Positions 31,742 to 42,739 of a DNA stretch of 64,000 bases are shown here, one piece after another (positions within the stretch are counted from its first letter, which is position 1; each line of letters opens with the position of its first letter). The DNA lies in NCBI GenBank assembly GCA_023238725.1, contig CM041534.1, positions 310,001 to 374,000 on the forward strand, given 5' to 3'. The position numbers and the translations under genes were made by a program. The notes under the pieces were generated by a model that had not been told where the DNA came from, made no database searches, and saw nothing but the letters and a program-made list of their open reading frames with translations. This DNA is from Scortum barcoo (Eukaryota; Chordata; Actinopteri; Centrarchiformes; Terapontidae).

Positions 31742-34700
31742 CCATCCATCCATCTATCTTCAACCGCTTGATCTGGGACCGGGTCGCATGGAGGCAGCAG
31801 TCTGAGCAGAGATGCCCAGACTTCCCTCACCCCAGACACTTCCTCCAGCTCTTCCGGGGGGACCCCGAGGCGTTCCCAGGCCAGCCGAGAGGCATAGTCT
31901 CTCCAGCGTGTCCTGGGTCTTCCCCGGGGCCTCCTCCCGGTGGGACATGCCTGGAACACCTCCCTAGGGAGGCGTCCAGGGGGCATCCAAACAGACGCCC
32001 AAGCCACCTCAGCTTGACTCCTCTCGATGCGAAGGAACGAGCAGCGTTGCTCTACTCCGAGCTCCTCCCGAGTGACCGAGCTTCTCACCCTATCTCTAAG
32101 GGAGTGCCCAGCCACCCTGCGGAGGAAACTCATTTCGGCCGCTTGTATCCGCGATCTTGTCCTTTCGGTCATTACCCAAAGTTCATGACCATAGGTGAGG
32201 GTGGGAACGTAGATTGACCGGTAAATCGAGAGCTTCGCCTTTCGGCTCAGCTCCTTCTTCACCACGACGGTCCGGTACACCGACCGCATAACTGCGGACG
32301 CTGCACCAATCCGCCTGTCAATCTCACGCTCCATCTTTCCCTCACTCGTGAACAAGACCCCAAGATACTTGAACTCCTCCACTTGAGGCAGGACCTCTCC
32401 ACCCACCCGGAGAGGGCACGCCACCCTTTTCCGGTCGAGAACCATGGCCTCGGATTTGGAGGTGCTGATTCTCATCCCAGCCGCTTCACACTCGGCTGCA
32501 AACCGCTCCAGTACATGCTGAAGGTCCTGGCCTGATGAAGCCATTAGGACAACATCATCTGCAAAAAGCAGAGATGAAATCCTGTGGTTCCCAAACCAGA
32601 CTCCCTCCGGCCCCTGGCTACGCCTAGAAATCCTGTCCATAAAGATTATGAACAGGAACCGGTGACAAAGGGCAGCCCTGCCAGAGTCCAACATGCACTG
32701 GGAACAGGTCTGACTTACTGCCGGCAATGCAAACCAAGCTCCTGCTCCGGTCGTACAGAGGACCGAACAGCCCTTAGCAAAGGCCCCCGGACCCCATACT
32801 CATGCGGAGCACTCCCCACAGAATACCACGAGGGACACGGTCGAATGCCTTCTCCAGATCCACAAAGCACATGTGGACTGGTTGGGCAAACTCCCATAAA
32901 CCCTCAAGCACCCTGTGGAGGGTATAGAGCTGGTCCAGTGTTCCACGACCAGGACGAAAACCGCATTGTTCCTCCTGAATCCGAGGGTCGACTATCGGCC
33001 GAATTCTCCTCTCCAGTACCCTGGCGTAGACCTTCCCGGGGAGGCTGAGAAGTGTGATCCCCCTGTAGTTGGAACACACTCTCCAGTCCCCCTTTTTAAA
33101 AAGAGGGACCACCACCCCAGTTTGCCACTCCAGAGGCACTGTCCCCAACCTCCATGCAATGTTGCAAAGGCGTGTCAGTGGGATTGAGGAGATCCTCAAG
33201 AAGTATTTCTTCCACTCGTCCGACAATGTCCCCAGTCGAGGTCAACAGCTCCCCACCTGCACTGTAAACAGTGTTGGCAGAGTACTGCTTCCCCCTTCTG
33301 AGGCGCCGGACGGTTTGCCAGAATCTCTTCGAGGCCGACCGATAGTCCTCCTCCATGGCCTCACCGAACTCCTCCCAGACCCGAAGTTTTTGCCTCCAGG
33401 ACCGTCCAGGGCTGCGGCTTGCTTGGCCTGCCGGTACCTGTCAACTGCGTCCAGGAGTCCCACAGGCCAACATGGTCCGATAGGGACTCCTTCTTCAGCC
33501 TGACGGCATCCCTTACTTCCGGTGTCCACCACCGGGTTCGGGGATTGCCGCCACGACAGGCACCAGAGACCTTGCTTCCACAACTTCGAACCATCACGTC
33601 GACAATGGAGGCAGAGAACATGGTCCACTCGGACTCAATGTCCCCAGCCTCCCTCGGAATCTGTGAGAAGCTCTTCCGGAGGTGGGAGTTGAAGACCTCC
33701 CTGACAGAGGGCTCGGCCAGACGTTCCCAACAGACCCTCACAATACATTTGGGTCTGCCAGGTCTGTCCAACTTCCTTCTCTGCCAGCGGATCCAACTCA
33801 CCACCAGGTGGTGATCGGTTGACAGCTCAGCCCCTCTCTTTACCCGAGTGTTCCAAGACATACGGCCAGAGATCAGATGAAACGACAACAAAGTCGATCA
33901 TCGACCTCCGGCCTAGGGTGTCCTGGTGCCACGTGCACTGATGGACACCCTTATGCTCGAACAAGGTGTTCGTTATGGACAAACTGTGACTAGCACAGAA
34001 GTCCAACAACAGAACACCGCTCGGGTTCAGATCGGGGAGGCCGTTCCTCCCGATCACGCCCCTCCAGGTATCACTGTTGTTGCCCACGTGAGCGTTGAAG
34101 TCCCCCAGTAGAACAATGGAGTCCCCAGTCGGAGCACTATCAAGTACCCTCCCAGGGACTCCAAGAAGGCCAGTGTACTCTGTACTGCTGTTCGGCCCAT
34201 AGGCACAAACAACAGCAAGAGACCTATCCCCAGGCCATGGCGCAGGGAAGCGACCCTCTGTTCACTGGGGTGAACTCCAACACATGGCGGCTGAGCTGGG
34301 GAGCTATAAGCAAGCCCACACCAGCTCGCCGCCGCTCACCCTGGGCAACTCCAGAGTAGTGGAGGGTCCAGCCCCTCTCAAGGAGCTGGGTTCCAGAGCC
34401 CAAGCTATGCGTGGAGGTGAGCCCGACCATCTCTAGCCGGTACCTCTCAACCTCCCGCACGAGCTCAGGCTCCTTCCCCCCAGCGAGGTGACATTCCATG
34501 TCCCTATTGCCAGAGTTTTGGTCCAGGGATTGGGTCGTCGAGGCCCCCCACCACGACTGCTACCCAAACCACATTGCACCGGCCCCTCATGGACCTTCCT
34601 GCAGGTGGTGAGCCTACTGGAAGGCGGGCCCACGTCGCCATTTCGGGCTGAGCCCGGCCGGGTCCCGTGGGCAAAGACCCGGCCACCAGGCGCTCGCCTG

Positions 34701-34949
34701 CGAGCCCCAACCCCAGGCCTGGCTCCAGGGTGGGGCCCCAGGTAACGCCAATCCGGGCGACGTAATGGTTCTTGATGTTCTTCTGTTCATGATGGGCTTG
34801 TGAACCGCTCTTAGTCTGGCCCGTCACCTAGGACCTGTTTGCCATTGGGAGACCCTACCAGGGGCGTAATGCCCCCGACAACATAGCTCCTAGGATCATT
34901 CGGGCACACAAACCCCTCCACCACAGTAAGGTGGCGGTTCAAGGAGGGG
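31742..34949 (-). mobile_element. Full-length RTE/Rex3-like LINE
   Basis: A 13-bp target duplication acaatgaaaacat flanks it exactly (31729-31741 and 34950-34962). The minus-strand 3' end is a short run of GATG/GATA units directly after the coding end, as described for Rex3 of fish (RTE clade). The 5' end (minus) starts at 34949 with ccccTCCTTGAACCGCCACC, a GC-rich leader, and the whole 3.2 kb is present. The GC content is far above that of its surroundings, which is expected for this family. Full-length RTE copies are less common than 5'-truncated ones. Confidence 0.9.
31760..34640 (-). pseudogene. Rex3-like ORF (endonuclease and RT), frameshifted
   Basis: On the minus strand: AP-endonuclease start AIGTWNVTSLGGRS (about 34515), GLTSTHSLGSG and AGVGLLIAP (34440-34280), GRNGLPDLNPSGVLLLDFC and TWHQDTLGRRSMIDFVVV (34050-33885); linker TDHHLVV (the endonuclease His) and RWWTPEVRDAVRLKK (33815-33480); RT with VPLFKKGDWRVCSNYRGITL (about 33110), CGFRPGRGTLDQ, FVDLEKAFDRVPRGI (about 32870-32830), LLFADDVVLM with the catalytic Asp pair (about 32575-32545), EEFKYLGVLFTSEG (about 32375) and a thumb region to RSRIQAAEMSFLRRVAG (about 32130). 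Frame changes occur near 34500, 34230, 33830, 33360, 33090 and 32775. The final frame runs past the element into the flank. All domains are in the right order. Confidence 0.9.
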
Positions 34950-34985
34950 ACAATGAAAACATGTTTCTGTAATTCTAGTAGTCAT

Positions 34986-35039
34986 TCTATCTATCTATCT
35001 ATCTATCTATCTAGATAGATAGATAGATAGATAGATAGA
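34986..35039. repeat. 54-bp perfect palindrome of tetranucleotide repeats
   Basis: A ctat run (left) meets an agat run (right) around ctag at 35011-35014. Both arms are 27 bp and fully complementary, so the strand can fold into a long hairpin with no loop. It lies 24 bp beyond the right target duplication of the Rex3-like LINE. Confidence 0.95.
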
Positions 35040-35043
35040 TATG

Positions 35044-35855
35044 CACATTTGCACATCCAGTGACTGGTGAGAGGGTGTTTGTGATGCTTGCCACATGTTG
35101 AAGCTGGCATGCAAAATGTTGCAGTAACCAGCACCACTGGCCAGATCAACTGGACATACATTGTTCATCTGAATGATGTTCAAGGAGAAGATGGACTGCA
35201 TGCTGGTTGGCGTTACTGGCTGCAATTTACTGCTGCAAACAGTGAATCATTTCTATTTTAGAAATAAGGCTAATGATTCATGGAAATGTGTTTATTGTTA
35301 TTATTTAAATGCTCTCATTTAATGCAACATTTGCCTTTAGATAACTGACAGGCTCTTTCACATAATGAACAGCCACAACCGCCTTGCCAAAGGGCTCCAA
35401 GCTCCCCTTTGAATTGGACTGAGAGAGTAGACTTCTTGTTGAGAATGAATATGTGATCAGTTTTATAATGAAAGATGGCATACCCATTCACCAATCAGTT
35501 TTTTTTTCAAATTGTGAAGCTTCTGTCCATATGAGTTCATAAGTTCATGACATCAGAAGTTCAAAAGATACTTTGTTGTCTTGTTCTCATCTTATTGCTA
35601 TCTACCATGTTGTTTCTGTTGGAATTCTTCTCTGTTTCTGTGTTTTTCAGTTCACAGAGGTGTCAAAATGGTATGTATGGCAGCATTTCAAGCTTTCACA
35701 GCTCTATTCTAATGTTGTTCCTAGTGGCTTTTACATCCTAGAGGTAAATAATTAATTTCAAGGATCCAACCCCAGCACTTATTTCTTGTCCTAAGGATCA
35801 CCCTAGTAATTTTGCAGTACAGATAAGAATAAGTATAAAAAAAATTCTTTACCAA
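35044..35855. other. Unassigned sequence
   Basis: No gene or element recognised. A 72-codon minus frame at 35007-35225 starts in unique sequence and runs into the tetranucleotide repeat, and is unsupported. Confidence 0.35.
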
Positions 35856-35859
35856 TCAG

Positions 35860-36474
35860 AGATGCTGCAGGGTGGTGGCTTCTTGGGTTCCAGCCCTGAA
35901 TGTTTTCCCACCACGTCCCAACCTCTACAGGACACTCTGACAGCTCTGGGCAGCTCCTTCAGTGAGCAGGCTGCTCCATCCACGCTGTGTGAAGGAGAGG
36001 TACCGCAGGTCCTTCCTGCCTGCTGCCTGTCAGACACACAAAAAACAAAATGCCCGCTAGTCTGCAGATAAATAAATAGAATAAACAATAAACAAATAAA
36101 CAATAAATAACTGACTTATAACTAGACTGTGTGCAATAACACTACACTTCTGTTCACTATTCATTTCACTGTTTTGCACTCTCTAAGATACTATATATTC
36201 TTATATGTATATTCTCAGGCACACTCCCTCTGTACTATGTACAGGTATACTTACAGCTGTAGTTATAACTATTTATCCTGGATTAATTTAATTTATTTAA
36301 TTTAATTTAATTTAATTTAATTTAATTTAATTTAATTTAATTTAATTTAATTTAATTTAATTTAATGTCTTACATTTCTTACTGTCTATTCTCCACTGTG
36401 TGTTTTTGCTGCCTGTTACGATACCATAAATTTCCCCACTGTGGGACTAATAAATAAAGGAATCTGAATCTGAC
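35860..36474 (+). mobile_element. 5'-truncated LINE with coding end and 3' UTR
   Basis: The start encodes the end of a LINE ORF2: ALGSSFSEQAAPSTLCE (about 35945-35995), then sequence like 'RYRRSFLPAA' in another frame (about 35999-36030). The 3' UTR includes gcactctctaag, ttctcaggcacactccctct and tgtactatgtacagg, then a TTTAA array, and ends ccccactgtgggactaataa, aggaatctgaatctga. The minus-strand copy at 4085-4440 and the tail at 22990-23152 belong to the same family. It is in the L2/CR1 group by its coding end. Confidence 0.75.
36282..36366. repeat. TTTAA pentanucleotide array
   Basis: About 16 nearly perfect units within the LINE 3' UTR. The equivalent place in the minus copy at 4200 has a short aaaat array, so the array expanded after insertion or within this subfamily. 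Confidence 0.95.
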
Positions 36475-36479
36475 TCATT

Positions 36480-38150
36480 AATATTGACACCCTGATGTTG
36501 ATGATTCCTGAAGAGCTACAATTTCAGCGGTACTTATACACTTAATGCTTTCGCAAGGATCACTTGGAGCTCCTCCTCTACTTAATCAGGGCATCAGGTA
36601 GGGATTTCTGAAGTTAAATATTGTCTTTTTGAAAAAAATCTTCCTCACCTGAAAAGAGCAAATATCTGTATTATGTTGTTTGTGTCTTTTGGGGATGAGA
36701 TGTCTTCTGCAGATCAGCACATTCAGAATCAGCACAGAGTGGTGGCTCACAAAAACAAACCATGTATAGAAATCTGCACTTGAGATATATTCAAATTCAA
36801 ACGAATCAAATTAAATCTATCATAAGGTAACTGACAATTCCCACCCATAAATAGGAGCAACTAGAATACTGTTGTTACTGCTGTGCTATTCATTTTAACC
36901 ACAGTGTTACTGGTCAGGAGGTACAAACTTTTGTTTATATATATCAGTATGTGTGACTCAGACAAGATATTGTTATCTGTTTTCACAAAACAGTCCCTTC
37001 CAACCACAAGAAAGACAAGTGCCAGACTAACAGAAAGTCACCGAAAAGTCATCAAAGAAGACTATGGTTGTCGAAGTGTCTAAAAAATCACAGAGCAACA
37101 GAAAATCTACAGGTATTTTGAGAAGTTCTTAATTCGTCTTTGTGATCTGTGTGATTTTAACAGATAATAGGTATGCGCAATATAGCTGCTGAAATAAAAC
37201 ACTCACTGAATGTACCTCACACTGATGTTACTGCTGTGGTAGACCCTCTTCATAAGTCAATGAACACACAGTAAGATACATAGGTCATCGGTGAATGTTA
37301 GACATACAAACTTCTCTTTACCCAACAACTGACAAGTCAAGACGGTCAAGTGTAATATTTTTGTTTTATATGTTATATATTATTTTGCCTTTCAGTTAAG
37401 TCTTACAAAACAAGACCCCAGAAGTTTGATTCTTCAAACTGCAGTCTGCCTCAAATCATTTTGACTGTATGGATGGACCAGGAAATGGACAACTATTTTT
37501 TTTCCATACAGCTAAATTTTCTGAATGACTTATCGTCCAGTGATTGCTTGTGCCATTGATAAATGAGAAATCATATACATTTAATCTATCTATATACAAT
37601 TCTATCTAATGTATGTGTTGGTTGATTGTATGGGTTGAAAAACCCACTTGAAAGATGGCTCCTTATTGTTGGAAAATAGTTTTCCATGTCCATCCATGTA
37701 CCGAAGACTGATGATGGCTTAGAGTTGAAACATGCCAGTTTCCACCTAATGCCTTTATTAAAGGATCTGCATTATCATATACCAGAGTGCTGGTTGCCTT
37801 TGTTTGTATACAGAAGCGAATGGCCTTCTCATTTTCTCCTTCAGGATGTCCATCAACAATTGGAAAGACTTTGTTCATTTTAATCAGTAGAAGAGATTCA
37901 ATTTATGCAACAGTCCACTACATCCTCATAACAACACAAACAATATTTGCAATGTGTAGATGGACTTATCTATAATGAAAACCAGTAATTTGCATATAAT
38001 ATTTAATTCTTATGCTAGCTGCTACAGCTCATGCTTAAAAAAAGACATCAAGGCCATGAAAATTAATGTATGCTTGCTTATTTATCTTATTTATATACAT
38101 ATATATTTATCATTCTTAATTATTCACAAAACTCAGCCAAGTTAGCAGTG
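36480..38150. other. Unassigned; possible retroelement tail at 37695-37800
   Basis: Mostly unassigned AT-rich DNA. 37697-37800 (ccgaagactgatgatggctt, agagttgaaacatgcc, then tttattaaaggatctgca) resembles the widespread 'gaagaaggc...cgaaacg...aataaagctgca' tail of some vertebrate retroelements, but I cannot assign a family. The 66-codon frame ending at 37083 has a basic C-terminus without a known motif. Confidence 0.3.
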
Positions 38151-38158
38151 TTGCATCA

Positions 38159-38718
38159 TGTTACGCTGTTGGAACCAAGTGCAGGACAAGACGGAGGCAG
38201 AGCAGTTGCAGTTGACTTTATTTGTGGCTACTGGAGGTCAATACAGGCAGGTAACAGGCAGCTATAAATCGGGCAGGTGGACAAGCAAGCAGGTGGTTAC
38301 AGGGCAAACAGGGAAGCAGGTACAGGATGGGCAGGCAGGTACAGAGGCAGGTAGGAAGACGGACACAGGGTAGGCACACAGACAAGTAAATGCAGGGGCA
38401 GAATCTCAGGGACGATTCACAGGGAGGAACACAGACGACATACTCAGGGAACATAGGCAGACAAACTGACAAAGGAAGGAGAAATATGTATGTAGTGTGG
38501 GTGATGGGGGAGTGGAGACAGGTGAAAGCAATCAGGGTGGAGCAGAATAATCAAACAGGGAAACACACAAGTGACTGACATGTGAGTAGAGGAAAGGAAT
38601 AAAGAAAACGACAAATACAAGGACAGGGAAAAAAAACAGATAGACACACATAGAGAGAAAGACAGGCCCAAGGAAGACAAGGAAGAAAATTCTAGGAACA
38701 CAGGGCAGAACCATGACA
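38159..38718 (-). mobile_element. Solo LTR (560 bp) with 5-bp target duplication
   Basis: On the plus strand it starts tgttacgctg and ends accatgaca, so it has TG...CA tips, and is flanked by catca (38154-38158 and 38719-38723). The minus-strand start reads TGTCATGGTTCTGCCC. Features in order: gttggaaccaagtgcagg, actttatttg (inverse polyadenylation region), caggtaacaggcag blocks, ggagacaggtgaaagcaatc and caggaagtaaa-like sequence. This well-bounded copy defines the LTR family seen at 15551, 23380, 25726, 42960, 60494 and 63601. A 5-bp duplication fits Ty3/Gypsy-type integrases. Confidence 0.9.
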
Positions 38719-38723
38719 CATCA

Positions 38724-39795
38724 GGTTTTTTGGTAAACTTGTGGCAGGCTGAAGCAAACACTATTATAAAGTCATGTTTGCAATTTTAAAAAATGATGAA
38801 AATGGCTTAGTCCTACCCACATAAAAGTGGATAACAGAGGAAAATAGAGGAATAATAGAACATACCAGGCAGTTTTGTAGTCTTTTCAACTGAAAACGGA
38901 CTAACATCTTTAGTCAGCTGGTAAGCTATCATGTCATGATTTAACATTAACCTTAACATCCATCCATTCATTATCCATAAGTAATCAATTATCATCTCTG
39001 TATTAGCAGAGGTGACACCTGTTGCCATTGGCCATCCTCTTTAGAACCAGTCTGCTCCTTCTCAGTGCTGGGGATGACCTGGTGGTATAAGTCATCTACA
39101 GCGTTGGCTAAACCACCTGTCATGGAGGGCTTGTGAGTCTCTCTATTGCTGTGGTCTCATTGTGTATTTAAAAAACTGGTAATGCCAGGAACTTGATATT
39201 AAATATTTGCTTCATCTTCTTTTATTAGCTTTCATGTCCAGTGATGCTCTATTTTGCTAACAGCTGCACAGTTGTCAAAATCATGTACAGATTAACTTTA
39301 CTGTGGCCTAATAGACTTAACAATGTTATGTCTGAAACAAATTGGGCATCCCTTGATTTTTGCAAGAGATGGACCCCTACAAACTATTCAAAATAGCTTA
39401 TGTTCATGAAAGGAATCTCATTTTTCCCAGTTAAGGCCTGACACATAAACATAATGGAGCAGACATTCAGTTGTAAAGTTAAAAAACATGTGAGATTTAT
39501 TTCAAAGACATAAGTTCCTGACAGTATAGGATATCCAAATCTGGTAGCCTAAAGATCCTCTAGGGAACATAAATTCAAATGGCTTCTTTCCTGAACCAGT
39601 TTTCATACAGGGAACGAAACTATCCCCTAAACTATTTATCCCCTATACTGTATAAATATTTTAATTGTCTCAGTGATTTAAGTGACAGTGACGGTTTCTG
39701 AAATCATAAGAAATCAGCATGACTGATCTTTTCAGCGTCTGCTTGAAATAGAATATTCACTTAATGTTTAAGAAGCAGGATTAAACATTTGTTGT
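38724..39795. other. Unassigned sequence
   Basis: No coding motif or repeat terminus recognised on either strand. Confidence 0.35.
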
Positions 39796-39799
39796 TGTC

Positions 39800-40150
39800 T
39801 GAATCAGTGGGTCTAATATAAAGCAGAGTATTATTCGCGTAGCAGTGGAAATTTATTATGACAAAGGGGAAGCATGCAAATCAAGAACAGTAAGGGGCTC
39901 AGAACTGACCCTTGTAGAACACCACAGGATAGGGTGGCCACAGATGAAAAGGCTTTGCCAATTAATATTTAGAAGCTTTCTTAAGTGAAGTTGCAGCAGA
40001 GTCCCTGATGCCAACCCTTTCTTCTAGATGACAGATTAAAATTGAGTGTTCAATCATATCAAAAGCTGAGTTAAGATAGAGGAGGATTAAAATCAAAATG
40101 GTGTCTGGAATTATCATTCAATACCTTAAATAGAGCAATTTCTACTAACT
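39800..40150 (-). pseudogene. LINE reverse transcriptase fragment
   Basis: On the minus strand, 39955-39860 reads like 'LSCGVLQGSVLSPLLF' and ICMLPLCHNKFPLL, matching 'VPCGVPQGSILGPLLFxxYMLPLG' upstream of the YADD box. Further 5' (40130-40020) a degenerate 'ALFKVLNDI...SSAFDMIEHSIL' segment is visible. This is the jockey/CR1-like lineage also present at 50170-51100. It has stops and frameshifts, and no YADD remains. Confidence 0.65.
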
Positions 40151-40299
40151 AACATGAGAATAAAAAGTAAAAGAAGGTATGCCCTTAAACATGTGCACAT
40201 ATACAGTTTGTAAATGTCTGCATGGTGTGCAAAATGGATGCAATTAAATATTAGAAGTTCAAAAGATTTACTTGCCAGACGTTACAGATAATTTAACTG

Positions 40300-40487
40300 C
40301 AAGTCCAGTTACAGATCAGTGGGGCTCTAGCTGGACTTTGGGGAATAAGTTATAGAATTTGATGGCCCCTGGCAGGAATGATCTTTTGTGCTGCTTCGTG
40401 CAACACTTGACACACAACACAGAGCCTGAGGACACTCTGCTTTTCAATGAGCATGAAGTGGAGAGGGTTGGAGATGACCTGACAAGC
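40300..40487 (-). pseudogene. LINE RT C-terminal fragment
   Basis: The minus frame contains CCTKQHKRSFLPGAIKFYN (about 40405-40345), the conserved 'ERYRRSFLPxAIRLYN' end of an L2-type ORF2. It is cut at its 5' side by the plus-strand LINE unit starting near 40488. Confidence 0.65.
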
Positions 40488-40985
40488 AGGTTCCTCACTG
40501 ATTCTGGTTGTGGTCCATCTGTCTGAGGTTCACTGGCCTGGTGGGGACATGATCTGTGTCTGTGCTGTGGAGAGAAGGTCGAGTGGCCCAGAGCTCCATA
40601 TGAGGACATCTAGAGATGCACCTGGACTCACAGACTCATTTCCATTACCTGTGATACCTTCACACATGGACTAAACCAATGAACTCAGTATAGCTACAGC
40701 TTATTACGACTCATGTATAATTCCATAATATGATTGATGATGTTCTCTGTACATGTGGCATCTATTGCACGTCTGTCCGTCCCAGGGAGAGGGATCCCTC
40801 ATCTGTGGCTCTTCCTCAGGTTTCTTCTTTTTCCCATAAAGGGTTTTTTGAAGTTTTTCCTGACTCGGTTCGAGGGTCTAAGGACAGAGGGTGTCACAAC
40901 TGTGCAGATTGTAAAGCCCTCCGAGGCAAACAATGTTTGTGATTTTGGGCTCTAAATAAATAAATTTGAATTTGAATTTGAACAA
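40488..40985 (+). mobile_element. LINE 3' UTR copy, plus strand
   Basis: Shared with the copies at 44587-45190, 48866-49500 and 59740-60405: ggttcctcactgattctggt, ctgtgttgtggagagaaggt, gagagggatccctcatctgt, cataaagggttttttgaag and gggctctaaataaataaatt. It ends in a TTTGAA-repeat tail (40962-40982). It begins abruptly at 40488, a junction within another LINE's coding remnant. The full copy at 48866-51400 shows this is the 3' UTR of a jockey/CR1-like LINE. Confidence 0.8.
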
Positions 40986-41019
40986 GTAGAAAGAAAATTT
41001 TAAGTTTATTCAGTAAATT

Positions 41020-41312
41020 AAAGAAAGGAAAGGATTAAACAAAATGCGGCACGGGAGGTGAAGGACCTTTGTAGGTTGACCAGGTGCCACTGATTGGATA
41101 GAACTGAAAGAAACATGCAACACGAAAGCCATGGTAGAGATGTTGTTCAGGATGGTAATGCCCTTTGACAACGTTCTCTTCTGTGTCACTGCCTCCAGAA
41201 AGTCCAGCTCAGCTCCTCCAATCAGTGAGCTAGCCCTCCTCACTAGCTTGCTGCGCTTGTTAGCATCTCTTGCCCTCAAACCCCATCCTTCAAAACTCCC
41301 AGCTTTGGTCAT
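41020..41312 (-). pseudogene. LINE ORF2 C-terminal fragment
   Basis: The minus frame starting at 41312 contains LRARDANKRSKLVRRASSLI, then GAELDFLEAVTQKRTLSKG and ITILNNIS. This matches the 'LVRRASSVIGxELDSLExVxxKRTLSKL..IMDN.SHPLH' segment near the end of an L2-type ORF2. It then drifts out of frame. It has the same polarity as the 40300-40487 fragment. Confidence 0.7.
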
Positions 41313-42735
41313 ATTTCCAATATAAAGAAATCTCTCTTTTGTTCAGCTGAGAAGCAGCTGAGAAGTATGCTGAATACCAGTGTACCTAGAGAGACTTTAA
41401 TGTAATGTCTTTGCTCTATGATGACTAACTTATAAGATGAATATTGGAAGAAGGGGCAGGAGAGCAGCACTGACCTGCCTTTTTACCCAGTGAAAGGTTT
41501 CTTCTGTTCTCAGGTACGAGACTCGCAGCATTGACATTGTTTTTTCTTTCTTAGTTATGTGTGCAATCACTTCACCTTTGTTATTAGAATGAAATTGCTT
41601 TAATTTCTTGGGGGAGATGGGAACAAGATCTGGCAACCTGTCAGAGAACCTGTCACTGGCCTGGGTAAACCTGGGTAAAGTTTAAAAGATGTTTTAATGA
41701 CCTGCCTTGGTGCCACATCGTTCACCCTCTGACTGTTAGAGCTGGGGAGGACAGCAAGCTAATTGAAGTGTCACTCAACAGAGAATTGCATTTTGTCTTG
41801 CTCTCTCTCTTTCTTTTTCTTTCTCTCTCTGCCCTCATCCCTCTGTTGCTTGTTCTAATCACAGTGGACACTTTCCTTTTCACGTTCCATATCGATGGGA
41901 ATAATCTGTTAAAACAAAAATTTCTGAGCTTTGTAATGATAACTGAGCCATTCACTGATGACATGCAGTCAAAGCTCTCATGATGTGATAGTGAGACAAC
42001 AAATATGTGTAGGGAATAGCCCACAAGGACCAATTCATTCAGGTACATCATTTCCATGTTTGGTTTCCTTAGAATAAATAGCTTTAGTTTATGTATCGTT
42101 TGGAGAATTAAACTAAGAAGATGAAACAAGCAGTGCTTGACATGTCCTAGCATAATGAAACAAAACATAGGCTATGGGCTATATGCATATTCCTTCTGTA
42201 TCACTATGCACTCTATGTATGACCTCACTTCAAACAGTTTTGAAATGCAGCATAGATAAAACCTGAGCCCAAGGGCACACAGACTAACCCAGTGGGATGT
42301 GTGGATTTCTGCTCAAGCATTGCTGCCTTTTGATTTAGTTTGTTAATCCTTAAGGAGTATTTCCTTCCTCTCCCTTCAAGTGTCACTTCATATTTTTATG
42401 ATTTCTTCAGGATCATTTATTTATTTGGCCCAGTCAAACTAAGCTTTGGGAGCAATCTGGAATATTGTTCACCGATAATAATTCAAATAAAGTTAGTGTA
42501 AATTAAATCAGGAAGACTGATCCTCATATGTTCACTATTTATTACTATTTATTTACTATCCCCTTCTCTGTCTGTGTTATTCCCTCTTTTACTCATCAGC
42601 TGACTGACATTCAGTCTTCATTTAAACCAATTAGATTTTGCCATGACCAATCTAATTGCTATCAAAGTTTAAAACTGCTGTTGTCAGCTGTCATTTCATT
42701 GTTTGATCGATGCAACCCTTCTCCACCCCATTCAC
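41313..42735. other. Unassigned; CT-rich tract at 41800-41832
   Basis: A cttgctctctctctttcttt tract lies at 41799-41832. The 148-codon minus frame across 41722-42168 includes its complement (Arg/Glu/Lys repeats) and has no recognisable domain, so it is not called. Confidence 0.35.
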
Positions 42736-42739
42736 CTCC

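Noticed and set aside
31720..33814. Long plus-strand frames (165, 154, 144 and 131 codons)
   Set aside because: They are antisense shadows of the GC-rich Rex3-like minus-strand ORF and have no domains of their own.
38218..38761. Leu/Cys/Pro-rich minus-strand frames (84-105 codons)
   Set aside because: They are translations of the solo LTR's simple-sequence blocks.
40488..40985. Initial idea that the shared 500-700 bp unit is a tRNA-derived SINE
   Set aside because: No A/B box-like head was found, and the copy at 48866-51400 shows the unit is the 3' UTR of an RT-encoding LINE.
41722..42168. 148-codon minus-strand frame with a basic Arg/Glu/Lys tract
   Set aside because: The basic tract is the complement of a CT-rich simple sequence (41799-41832), and the rest has no known motif.
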